From Cyclaneusma minus (taxonomy: Eukaryota > Ascomycota > Leotiomycetes > Marthamycetales > Marthamycetaceae): a stretch of 64,000 nucleotides of DNA. A model generated the notes under the pieces. It worked only from the letters and a program-made list of their open reading frames with translations. It was not told where the DNA came from and ran no database searches. The position numbers and the translations under genes are program-made. How positions within the stretch are numbered: the first letter of the stretch is position 1; each line of letters starts with the position of its first letter. This document shows positions 45,769 to 55,880 of the stretch, in pieces. Location: the NCBI GenBank assembly GCA_037179335.1, contig JAKZHN010000044.1:62001-126000 (forward strand). Reading direction: 5' to 3'.

Positions 45769-47684
45769 CTATGGTGTCAGCCAGTGCCTGACTTTCTCCC
45801 CTTCCTCTGCTCCATCTTCAAAACCATCATACGCGATATGCTGGCCACACTAGTCAGCAGCCGACAGTCTGTTCACTTTTCTGTGCCATCTTCAAGACCC
45901 ACCTGAGCCGTTGACTACTCTGGTCTAGCAACTTCCGCATCTCCCTGTCCTCGTAATTCCTCGACGCACTCTTGCCTTTCTTCCGATCACTTCCCACTTT
46001 GGCATTCCGCGCTTCTATGCCCGTCGTGATGGCATCTGCAAATACTTTGGTGGGTTCGAATGCGAATTCCGTGATGCAGATGCGAAGGAGACATTCAAGC
46101 ATCAAGGAGACTTTGACGTTGTCTTCTAAAGAGGAGGTTTCTGCTGAGAAGGGCAGGAGGGATATTTCCAGTTTGTCTTGGCTCATCTCAAGGCCGTGGT
46201 CTCCTGGCGCTGTGTTTTGGATGAGGCGGCGCAGAATTACTTGTGTCAGGGTGCTGAGCGATTGCTTGGGGAAGTGAGGCGCTGAGTTGGGAGTAATGAA
46301 CATTGAAAATTTGGGAATCGGTAGTCTTAGTATCAGATCAAGGAATGTTCGGTAGAGAACCTCGGTGCCTACAAAGTCATCTGGGAAGCGGTCGGCAGCT
46401 TTCGAGAGCTGTAGTTTTTGCGTTAGATAATGGAATCGAAGGTACACCAGCACTTTCACTTACTAGGGTCATAAGTCGCCTTCGGAGGATCATGGTTTCT
46501 TCACCACCCATTGCTTCGGAGATAGGGACGTCCGGTGCGTCTGTCATGGGGGTATCCCCGTCGCCATCACCATCTGGTTGGCCATCCTCAACTTCATCCG
46601 ACTCTTCATTCGCCCAGTCCCCATAGTTGTCCTTTTCTATATCGACTTTCAAATCTCTCTTCCTCTTCAAAGGATTTACCACCTTCCGCTCCTTCGTCTC
46701 GTTTTCAAATACCTCCGGATACTGTCTCCTGGCGTCCGGCTCTCCATCCGCGAATACTGCCTTGACAATCCGCTTGAGATTGGGCGATCTGCCAGATCCT
46801 AAATTCAGCCATCTAAAAAGGAGAGAGTCGGTCAACGATGACTGGTAATCCTTGTCATCGCCGTCTTCCGCAGCTGGCCTCTGTTCATCCAGAGCTTCCC
46901 TGTCATCCCAATCTCTTTCCAAGACATCCACCATGTACTCAAGCCAGACCTTCCAATAAGCCCATCGTTTCGGATCGTCCACGCTGCAGTTGAACGCCCA
47001 TCCCACCACGTGCCAAAAGTCTTGTGCTCGCCTCCAAACGCTTCCTTCCCTTGCCAGTTTTGCGTTCACACTACCACTCTCGCTTCCATCCTCACTACCA
47101 GTGTCATCACTGTCAACCCCTTCATCCTTCCGTCCTCCTCGTCGTCCGAAAGAGGCTTGCTCAAAAACGAAGGTTTGTGCCAAGTTGGCGTTTATCGGAC
47201 CGACGATTTCGAGAACATGGCGTAGGAGAAAGTAGGATTGGGAAGAAACTTCGAGGCGCTCGGCTGAGGATGCGCGGGTTGTGTGTTGGGGGTGGATTAG
47301 GAAGGTACTGGCAAGTCTGAGGAAGCGCCGTGGAGGGATGTAGGCTGGCTCGCGTGGACTGGGGTAAGCGTTTCCTTGAGTGAGGAGGCTTGTGAGGAGA
47401 GTCAGGGCATTCGAGTCTGGTTCATGATTAGTAAATCAAAGTTGTAGATGTGAGGCCATGTATGAACACAAGATTTACTCACAGAGTTGTTCTTCGAGGT
47501 AAATCTGGCACTGGGCCTGGAGTTCAAAAGGCAGTTTGCTAGCGGAGCGGTACGGAATTTTTGGTGGGGAAGCTTCGCCATCTTCGCTACTCGGAGTAGG
47601 CTGGCCAGTGCCTATAGGTGTAAGAGGGGAGCTGACGCCATCGACAGCAGTGTGATAGGACGTGGCAGAGTCTGGTGAGCCCAT
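45769..47684 (-). CDS. Conserved fungal protein of unknown function
   Basis: I do not recognise a named family. My model has exons 47684-47483, 47416-46464, 46408-45899 and 45840-45769 (578 residues). The first three junctions keep frame. The N-terminus is Ser/Thr/Pro-rich, then comes a helical region (QAQCQIYLEEQLYSNALTLL, YIPPRRFLRLASTFLIHPQH, YFLLRHVLEIVGPINANLAQ). A tryptophan-rich core follows (WRRAQDFWHVVGWAFNC, RWAYWKVWLEYMVDVLERDW), then a Lys/Arg patch NPLKRKRDLKVDIEKD resembling a nuclear signal, an acidic stretch, and a final helical domain (FVGTEVLYRTFLDLILRLPI). The last exon is uncertain. A weak GTCTTG donor gives the end HIAYDGFEDGAEEGEKVRHW; reading on instead stops at 45854. 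A nuclear location is inferred only. Confidence 0.68.
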
Positions 47685-48086
47685 TGTGAGATGTGCTTTG
47701 GGAGACGCGACGGAGACGCGTTTGATGCGAGTCAAGACGCGGGGACGCGGAAAAGCTGTATCCAGAGAAGACGTTCAGAATCATGCAGATGGACCGGAGG
47801 AGGAGCCTCTTCTCGATTGATCAAACACAGCGGTCTGGCGTCGTGAAGATGATAGGATCCGAGTTCGTTTTTGCAGCTGGGCACATGGGCACTCCAGACT
47901 TTCACAAGCAAAATTGTGTTCGATTAGATAAGAACCGTCACGCGTAATCACGAGGCTGCGAATAATCGTTGGCCCTTGTTTTTCCCACCGATTGTATTCT
48001 TTGTACATGCATCCCTGTCGCTCTCATGGTCTAGAAGCTTCGTATCTCTTGCTCCTCATGGTCCTGACCGTTGGGCATACGTCCAG

Positions 48087-48763
48087 TCACGTCCGTGAGC
48101 CACAGCTCTTCCCGGCGGAAGAGCGCAGGTGGAATATTGTCTCTGAACTCCAGTCTTGGTGCGCATCTGTGAGATCCTTGATTGAGTTGATTTCGATATC
48201 CTTCTGCTTGAGCTCGGCGCGATGACGTTGGTTGTTCCCAAGCAGTTCGTTGCCCAGGCCTTTAACAACGGCATTGTGGCTGTGTGAGACGTTTTTCTTA
48301 ATTTTCAAAAAGAGCGGGTAGCAATTCCTTTTTGGCCGAATGATAATCCAGTTTTGCTCAAGATCGACCGAGCGACCTTCAAGTTCTCAAGCTTCTCAAG
48401 CTCCTCACTCTTTGCCTTAAGCTTCAATTTCTCCATCTCCGCTATCACGGCCTCCGGGCTAAGTGCCATCTCATACTGGTCAAAACGTTGAGCTCCTCGG
48501 TGACCGTATGTACACCTATTATTCTCGAGCACCACTAGTCTCACATTTTTCTCCTCGGCAGCCAGCAACAACAGCTCTTTAATACTGTCGACCGGGTCTA
48601 GTGTCCAGTCTACTAGGCAGAACAGCCCTGCTGGAGGCACCTCCCTCTCGAGCTTATCGACTGTTCCATTCTCCACTGGCAACAGCGCCTCTTCTGTTCC
48701 AAGGGGAACCGAAATTGGTATCGTCGGACCCGCGGAAGAAGAAGAGGCCTTGGAAGAGGCCAA
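48087..48763 (-). pseudogene. Broken ORF pair, possible decayed coiled-coil gene
   Basis: Two protein-like open frames abut in different frames. The first (48763 to 48305) reads GLFCLVDWTLDPVDSIKELL, HRGAQRFDQYEMALSPEAVI and the charged helix LKLKAKSEELEKLENLKVAR. The second (48308 to 48087) continues with NAVVKGLGNELLGNN and HRAELKQKDIEINSIKDL. The shift falls in a T-run (A-run on the plus strand) at about 48,305-48,312. A single lost base would explain it. No ATG lies in the first frame near its 5' end, so an upstream exon would be needed. I recognise no family; it may also be chance. Confidence 0.3.
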
Positions 48764-48820
48764 TCTTGCCCATCCCCAACATTCCCAACATCTCCTTACT
48801 GTGCTGGCCTCGGAGAGGTG

Positions 48821-48880
48821 GTTGAGCCCAAGCTTTCTACTTGGCGGAATCCGCTGACATGGAATCCATGGGTGATTACA
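48821..48880. repeat. Hairpin-bearing repeat, copy 1
   Basis: It reads GTTGAGCCCAAGCTTTCTAC at its left end and contains the hairpin CATGGA-A-TCCATG (48,858-48,870). It aligns with copy 2 at 49,422-49,484 with transitions and a small indel. Confidence 0.55.
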
Positions 48881-49421
48881 CTCTGTCGAACCACAAGGTT
48901 CAGGGTCAATCTGAACGTGTAGGTTGTAGGTCGGGGTTCAAGGTGTTGTATTCGTCTAAGGAGAAAGAGAGGGGAGTGCAGGGTAGAGATAAGCTCTACC
49001 CTCCACAGCTCCCCGACCGCTAACGCTAGTGCTAAGCACATCTCCGCCCTTCCACACCTACAAAACCTGGGAGAGTCCCAGCTCTGGAGGCTGCCTCCAT
49101 ACAACACACAACACGTGGTGCGCACATCCCAGCACACTCTGTAATTGTTCGCAGAAGAAGATGAGAAGGCAGGAAGGAACGAAGACGAAGCTGAGATGAC
49201 TAGAGGAGAGAAAAGGGCCCAGCTGTGCCTTATAGACTTCTGGTTGGGGAAGGCCGAGACGGAGCTGATCATGCATGATTGTCGTTATTGATTCTTCCCT
49301 CGAGGTTGATTCTGTGGGGGCGGATTCTGTTGGTGGTGAGGTTCGGTAGGCCCGGTGGGTTGTACATCTTTCTTGGGGAGATTGTCGGGTGATGGTCGCA
49401 GTCGTTCTAGCTTGTAATAAT

Positions 49422-49484
49422 GTTAACACCAAGACTTCTATTTGGTGGGATCCTCTGTCAGGGATACGGAATCCCTGGGCAATT
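49422..49484. repeat. Hairpin-bearing repeat, copy 2
   Basis: Left end GTTAACACCAAGACTTCTAT, with hairpin CAGGGAT-ACGGA-ATCCCTG (49,459-49,477). It is about 600 bp from copy 1. The stem sequence differs from copy 1, yet both stems pair fully. Confidence 0.55.
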
Positions 49485-51796
49485 CCCCATGTGGGATATC
49501 TCCAATGATCTTTCACTAGCTCTCACACGACGGAGTCACTGACGACACCAGTCACGGCGACGGGATACCCCTTTTAAAGCCACATCAGAGCGTCCCTCCA
49601 TCATTACAGGTCAAATTTGTGCCTACATGTCAGATTCGTGCCTCGGCAGTATTTTTTGACCTCCCACACCTTGGTCTGAAGTTTGCCACTTATATGGACC
49701 AGAATCACGGTTCTCCTGGGTCTGACGCTCGCGGCAATACAAAGGGCATGGAAGATGGCCGTATGATTACTTCGATCATCGTGATAAGTGAAAGACTGCT
49801 GGGCACCACCTTACGACATTGGAGAATTTAAAAGCTCAGATCACCGTCATACGTGCTCCTTGACCTTGTGACTTGACTTCAAAGTTCAAAACGTCCGGAG
49901 GTCACGGTGTTACTATATGCGGGATCAGGAAAGTGTAGATTGAAACCTTCTAACAGCCCAGCTGCAGCCCAGAATCAAGGCTGATGTCACATCGACACGT
50001 CAGACTGCAATACTGCGTCACTGCACTGGCCAATGCAACTTCTGAGACGCTGGGCCCTGGTATAGCACTGTAGGAACGAAGCAGTGAAATCTGCTGAATG
50101 ATCTCGGGGACTTCTGTGCCGGGTCGATGCGGACAGTGATCGAAATATACCGGCAACCGGGAAGCACATAGCTGTGATGTCGGAGCAATTGAATGCACGG
50201 AGACCATCCGCTCCCAGGGTCTATCGATGGGAGCTGTCAAGCTCTGCGGTAAAGGGTTCTGATATGACGTGTTTGCACTTGGAGCCGTTGAGCTGTCAAA
50301 ACCTGAGGGTCTTCTCTGAGAGTTTGATCTTGAGTGAGCTAGGCACTGCTCAAGAACTTAAGAAGACTTTCAGACTAGGGGGAAAGCAAGTGGCTGTGCA
50401 AGAAATTCCCCGAGATACACAGCCTAGAAGTCCTAGGCTGTTCTAGAGAGCACTCCAATGGAGAAAGGAGATCAAGGAAGTGAATGTTAGATCGGGAATA
50501 TCATGGACAATCGAGTGGAACAGTTAACTTAGACACCAAAGGAGAGATTCGATGCCGCGCAGATGGCACATCGAAGGAAACAGGCATCAGGAGCTGGGGT
50601 CGACAGGGAGAGAAATGTGGAAGTAGTGGGAGCTGGAAAAGGCGGGGAGGTGAGCAAGCGGCAAGCCGCAAAGACGGGCTGAGCGAGAGTCAGCCTCTGG
50701 CTTGCTAAGCACGAGACCGCTCACCAGAAAGTCAGCAAGCCAGACTCCCATTTCTCTGGTATGGTAGTGGACTAGTGGTATGTTGACAGCGGTACATAGT
50801 GGGTGTGGCGGTGACCCTAAGCAGGCAAGCCTCGGCACCGTTGTTTTCATCCCCGCATTCTGGCTGGGCGCTACTGGCGCTAGCTGCCTCATCTCATCCA
50901 CACACAATCCCGGCAGCGATCCGCGCTCAGCACGAATCACAGTCAAAACCCAGAAATTTAAGCTTAACTACATGTACCCCATTTCACATTACCATGGATC
51001 GGACCCTGCCGCGCGAACCTGCATCATACATCGCCTCAGTCCGCCATTCGAGCTCCTTTTCCAAACCAGCAAAGTCGCACGGAACGACTCTTGCAACGGC
51101 ATTGCCAGCCTGTTTCACAACTGCGCTCAAGTTTTTCGGGGGACTGTGCCACTTCTCATGCTACGTTTCTCCAGTTCTCTTGCCATCCCCGATGTGCCGT
51201 TGTCTTGCAACCACCGTCGTTGTTGGCGTTGCCATCACCAGGCCACTCCGGCGCAGAGAAGCAAGTTGCCTCGGCTGGAAAAACCAGACTGACCAACTCA
51301 TTGGCTGAGAAGACGGACATTGAGGGCCTAGATATCGGGTTCTGCTTGCTACACCAACTTTCAGACTCTCCTTTACCTCATAAGATGTTCTAGAGGCTCT
51401 GTTCCTAGGTCCTCAAACTCGGCGTGTTTGGGGAAGCGATCTACTCATCGTCCCAAGCCTGTGGGCTGTAGCCACCCTCAACTCAATTATGTGCCATCTC
51501 ATTGGTCTCCCGTCCCCATTTCTGGGGTCCAGGGGATGATTAGTAGGTCCGCTAGGTTCAGCCACCACTACCCTAGTCTGTTCAACCACGCGCTCACTCT
51601 TCAAGGTTCACCGTTCCGGGGACCACATCTCGAGATAAAATTTGGCCGTCCAAGTTGCGTCAGTCTGTCAGTCCCAAAAGGTGCCGAGGATCTTCGTTCG
51701 GGTCCCCGCCAAAGGGGGAGCTAACGGCCGGGAGACTTTGAGATTGCCACATTCTTGTCACCTGCAGAAGCGCCGTCTTAACTGGCCGGAAGAGAT
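49485..51796. other. Gene-poor stretch, no supported gene
   Basis: Open frames around 50,780-51,310 in two overlapping frames have no domain, no splice support and unusual composition. The nearer part should contain the upstream control region of the peroxidase gene. Confidence 0.4.
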
Positions 51797-51806
51797 TATA
51801 TATATA
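51797..51806 (+). promoter_or_regulatory. Putative TATA box of the peroxidase gene
   Basis: TATATATATA lies 122 bp upstream of the ATG at 51928, with a C/T-rich then A-rich leader between. Position and sequence fit a core promoter of an inducible gene. Confidence 0.5.
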
Positions 51807-51927
51807 CCTACAGTCTACACGGGAACCCCCCAAGCTTTACTCCATTTCGAATACCCCTCATTGAAGCACCAACAATTCTTCTTTCTGTATCTGAAAAATA
51901 AATAAAAAACACATAGAAATCTCCAAT

Positions 51928-53244
51928 ATGCGTTACGCCCTCATCACAGCTACCCTGGCGGCAGAGTCTGTTATGGCTTTCCCATGGGTCGTCAACGTTC
52001 CCGGTGTTGACTCTTCCATGCTCGCTCGAACAAGGGCTAAGAGGCAGCAGCCCGGTGAAGGAGCACAGGGCACCTGGTAAGCCTCTCAACTTGCCTCCAA
52101 GCATATTCATGATCCATCTAACAAACATTACAGCGCTTTCAACCCCGATCACGTACCAGCACCTGGTGTCACCGATGAGTTTCCATACAACAATGCTAAG
52201 AACGGATTGCCTGGGAATGGCAAAGGCGGGTATCAAGTTCCAGCACCCGGCGACGAAGCTCATGAGTTTGTGGCTCCCGACTACTCCAAAGATATTCGTG
52301 GACCCTGCCCCGGCCTGAACACTGCTGCCAACCACAACTTCCTGGCACATGATGGCATAACGACCTTTGCAGAGCTTGTTGATGCACAGCAAAACCTTTA
52401 CAATGTTGGATACGACTTGGCCAACTTGCTTGCAGTCCTCGGTCTTACACTGACTGATGGTGATATCGCAACTGAAAAACTCTCCATCGGCTGCGACGCC
52501 ACGAGTCGAACTTCAATCAACAAGATTCTCACAGGAAATGAGCCCGGCCTCGACGGTCACAATAAGTTCGAGGCGGACACTTCGCTCACCCGCAACGACT
52601 ACTTCACCCATGACGGAGACAACTTCAGATTCAATGGGACACTATTCAGAATGATGACCGAATCCACGGGCGGCCTATACAACAGGGATAACCTCGCCAA
52701 GTACCGCTTCGAGCGATACCAACAGTCTCTCGCTGAGAACGACAACTTCTATTTCGGACCGCTTTCCCTGCTGTTGTTTGGCGCGTCATCCTTCCTGTAC
52801 GAGCTCATGCCGTCCGGTCCAGACTACGTCCCCGACGTTGCAACCATCTCCTCTTTCTTCGGCGCCTCGCACGATTCTAATGGCGAGTGGTACTTCAACA
52901 AGGAGGAGAAGATCCCTGCGAACTGGACTAACCGTGTTGAGCCATACACCGTTCTGCTCGTCGGCAATGAGATTTTCGCTCAGTACGCTGAATACCCCGT
53001 TCTCTTCGGTGGAAACACTGGTGACGGCACCTTCGATACCGTTGATTTCAACGCCATCAAGAACGGCAAATTGACGAGCCCCAACGGCCTCGATACCGCA
53101 TGTCTGGTGTATCAGCTTGCAACGCAATCGCTCCCGTCGTCACTGAACAGCGTTATCACCCCCTCCGTCGCCGGACTTGCCAAGGCTCTCAGTATCTTGA
53201 CTCCTGGCTTCGCGAACTTGGGGTGCCCGGTCGCCTTGACCTAG
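51928..53244 (+). CDS. Secreted heme-thiolate peroxidase, chloroperoxidase/peroxygenase family
   Basis: Member of the Peroxidase_2 family (chloroperoxidases and unspecific peroxygenases) with heme ligated by Cys. It is 419 residues; exons 51928-52076 and 52134-53244. The signal peptide is MRYALITATLAAESVMA. A propeptide may end at a Kex2-like site ARTRAKR before QQPGEG. The heme motif GPCPGLNTAANHNFLAHDG places Cys108. The acid-base region reads NKFEADTSLTRNDYF, so the family's E-H-D (or E-G-D) triplet appears as Glu196-Ala197-Asp198. There are several N-glycosylation sequons (NGT, NWT). The long C-terminal domain includes FGPLSLLLFGASSFLYELMP and VLLVGNEIFAQYAEYPVLFG. The gene sits about 600 bp from a transposon and near the AT-rich block. 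The substrate is unknown. Confidence 0.9.
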
Positions 53245-53861
53245 ATGCGAGGATAAATAAGCTATCGCATTTTGTACATAGGAACTAGTTGCTTTTATTT
53301 GTTGCGATTTTGCGGGTTGGGTATTGGCAGGAATATGCGACACGTCCTCGTTCCCGGCGACATTGACGGACTTTGCATATACTTTCTCTTGATAAGGACT
53401 AGGGACTAGACTACACACTACACGACCAAATCACAAAAGTGGTTACTCTACTTACTGCTCCGCCCTCTTTGGCCGCCTTCGTTATGAGTCTGTTCTTGCT
53501 CAACTTGTTGCAACGCACAGTGGGTAAGTTCAGGGTGTACCGTGTGGGAAACTCAAAAACTAGAAACATGGAAATTAGGTACTGGACACGTTACAACTTA
53601 CTTGAAACCCCCTTGCTCAAATTCTAAACTTATAAATTTGCACTCAGGGGTTTGCCCTTGAAACTTTCCAACGGCCGACTTCGAGACTCGAGGATCGAAA
53701 TCGGCTTTCCGGAAAACTTTTGCACCAAAAGTAAGTAAAATTACAAGGGTATGTGCTCTTTTACCCTTTTGAAATAGCTTATTTTTGAATTATAATTTAG
53801 ACTTCAGGTTTTTAAACCAAACCCACGTCCTTTTCTTCACGTGATGACTTAAGTTTATAAA
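53245..53861. other. Intergenic region, no gene seen
   Basis: This is the 3' region of the peroxidase gene. Base composition becomes more AT-rich towards the right, before the hAT-type element. Confidence 0.35.
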
Positions 53862-54735
53862 CTCAAGTCCAGGGTACGGGAAATTAAAAATCTAATATCT
53901 AAAAAATATATAGATTAGATATATTTAATTTTAGCGCTTATTTAAATAAATGCTTAATTTTATCTAAAAATCTAAAATATCTAAAATAAATATAAGAAAA
54001 GCGTTAAATTTAAGCGCAATTAATTTTGTTAATTTTCAAAGTATTTTTTTAAAAAAGGCTTTATTTTTAATTAATATAATTGTAAAGAAATGGAATTAAA
54101 AACCATAAAATTGGAGTTTATATGATTTTTACAAAATAAAGTGTCAAAGTTAAGCATGATTTCAAGTAAGAATTAAATAATTGGGAATTTACTTTTATTC
54201 AAATAAATAATAAAATTAAAAATCTTTATGAGTTTTTAATATTATTTTATTATAAAAAATTTGTATCTTTGCTAGGATTTTTAGAAAATAATAGAACTAG
54301 ATTTCTTTTTTATAGCTGTAATATAGCGTTGTGGGGAATTTATATAAAATAAATTATAGAATTAAATTATTCCTCAAACTTAATGGCACTCAAGGCAGTT
54401 AGGGGCACCTCTTAGCGCGCTATACCCAGGGCAGGAAAAGATAAGCGCATTGAAAATATAGGGCAATTGAATAAAAGGAATCGATTGAAGCTATTTCCAT
54501 AGTTTAGAACGTTGTGGTTGGTCCGCAATTTCAAGAATAATTTAAGGTCCGGTGGATTTTCAGGGTCCTTACACCAAAATTAGGCGCAAAATAAGAAATG
54601 CCTTATGACCTTATATTTCATCTAAAAACTATAGATTTATATCTAATCTAACGACCCCTTTAGATAGTTTTTATCTATAGTTTTTAACTAATAGTTTATC
54701 GAGACCCGTTTAGTTTCCCGTACCCTGCTCAAGTC
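53862..54735. mobile_element. Non-autonomous hAT-type element with 8-bp target duplication
   Basis: The element is 53870-54727 (858 bp). Its ends are inverted repeats: left CAGGGTACGGGAAATTAAA; right, read on the minus strand, CAGGGTACGGGAAACTAAA, a match at 18 of 19 bases with one C/T difference. It is flanked on both sides by the direct repeat CTCAAGTC (53862-53869 and 54728-54735). An 8-bp target duplication and CAGGG-type ends are marks of the hAT superfamily. The interior is very AT-rich and has no open frame for a transposase, so this is a miniature or internally deleted copy, probably also altered by RIP. Less AT-rich sequence at about 54,380-54,560 may be the least altered internal part. 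Confidence 0.88.
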
Positions 54736-55077
54736 CAAGTTTTCCCCTCCAGTCTTACACATTCTGAGTTGCACACAGACTTTTGCCGTCCCGGACTTCC
54801 GGCTTGCCGCATTCAAATAAAACTCTCCGCTTGCTTCGGACTCCCGATCCTGAAAGTCATATGTGAGCTGTACATGTAGATGTAACCTTTCGATTCAATG
54901 AGTAATCAGAATACGGATGGATCGCCTAATCATTCTGCCGCTGTGGGACAGTATTGAGTTCAGCGACCGGAATTCGAAAGTCTGTTCTCTCATCTCTACT
55001 ACTCATCTAGACCACTCTTAAAAAGCTGAAACATCGTGACCTCATATCTCTGGGAATCTGGGTCACCAATCGCCACC

Positions 55078-55538
55078 ATGTCCGGTCGCATCCTCCGTAT
55101 CACCATGTTCAAGATTGCCTCCAAAGAGCATCAATCGCAGATGAACGAGCTGTATAAAAAGCTCTCGGCCACAAATTCCAAGGTAGGTATCTTTCCCACG
55201 CCTATCCCTCTCACGGTTCACTATCTGTCAAGACGGTCCAATCCTCAAGTTTAAGAATTGAAAATTGAAAATTCCAGAATGATCGACTAACGTGAACGCA
55301 GGATGGCAAGCCCTACATCCTATCACTCCAAGCCGGCCCTGCCTACGAAGATGCTCGTAGCAAGGGCTACACCTTCGTTTCACGCTCCGAGTTTGCCAGC
55401 AAGGCGGACATGGACTACTATGATGTCGAGTGTGAAGCGCACAAAGAGCTGAAGGCTGCTGCTAAGGACTTCATGAGCGAGCCGCCATTGACAGTCTACT
55501 ATGAGCCGGCTGTCATTAGACCTTATGTCTTGGGCTAG
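55078..55538 (+). CDS. Dabb (stress-responsive A/B barrel) domain protein
   Basis: Small ferredoxin-like alpha/beta barrel protein of 113 residues; exons 55078-55182 and 55302-55538. The ATG has a strong CGCCACC context. The sequence starts MSGRILRITMFKIASKEHQS, with the strand-helix pattern expected of Dabb, then MNELYKKLSATNSKDGKPYI, LSLQAGPAYEDARSKGYTFV, and ends EPPLTVYYEPAVIRPYVLG. Dabb proteins form dimers; fungal members are mostly uncharacterised and some act in secondary metabolism. No signal peptide is seen. The gene lies in a 1.1-kb normal-GC island between the hAT-type element and the AT-rich block. Confidence 0.88.
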
Positions 55539-55880
55539 GAAAGAAGGTCGGGTAGCTATACCGTATGGAGAGCAGTCACGGGATGCGGGGCTCAGGATCA
55601 CGGGGTGATAAGCGGCAGAAGTGGGGGTTAGTGCGGGGCTTTAGGTAGTGATGTCACGTCAATTGATCGTTGAAAGACATAGCGATTGGTTTTCTGATAT
55701 ATATATGCTCGAATGGCGATCCATATTAATATTATATCACTACTGGATTGGAAAGACGCATTGGACTTCTAAGAAGTTGTTGCAGGGTGCCTGGCTCTTG
55801 GCAGGAACGGGTAGTCGAAGAGTGTAGATAACCATTAGGGTGAGCGCTTGGCGCTGATCTTGGCATCCGGTTAGCCTTAT
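55539..55880. other. Transition into AT-rich block
   Basis: This is the 3' region of the Dabb gene. GC content falls quickly from about 55,870 onward. No gene is visible. Confidence 0.4.

Noticed and set aside
50780..51308. Two overlapping plus-strand frames of about 170 codons
   Set aside because: Both are open at once, which points to chance in a stop-poor region; neither shows a domain, signal peptide or splice structure.
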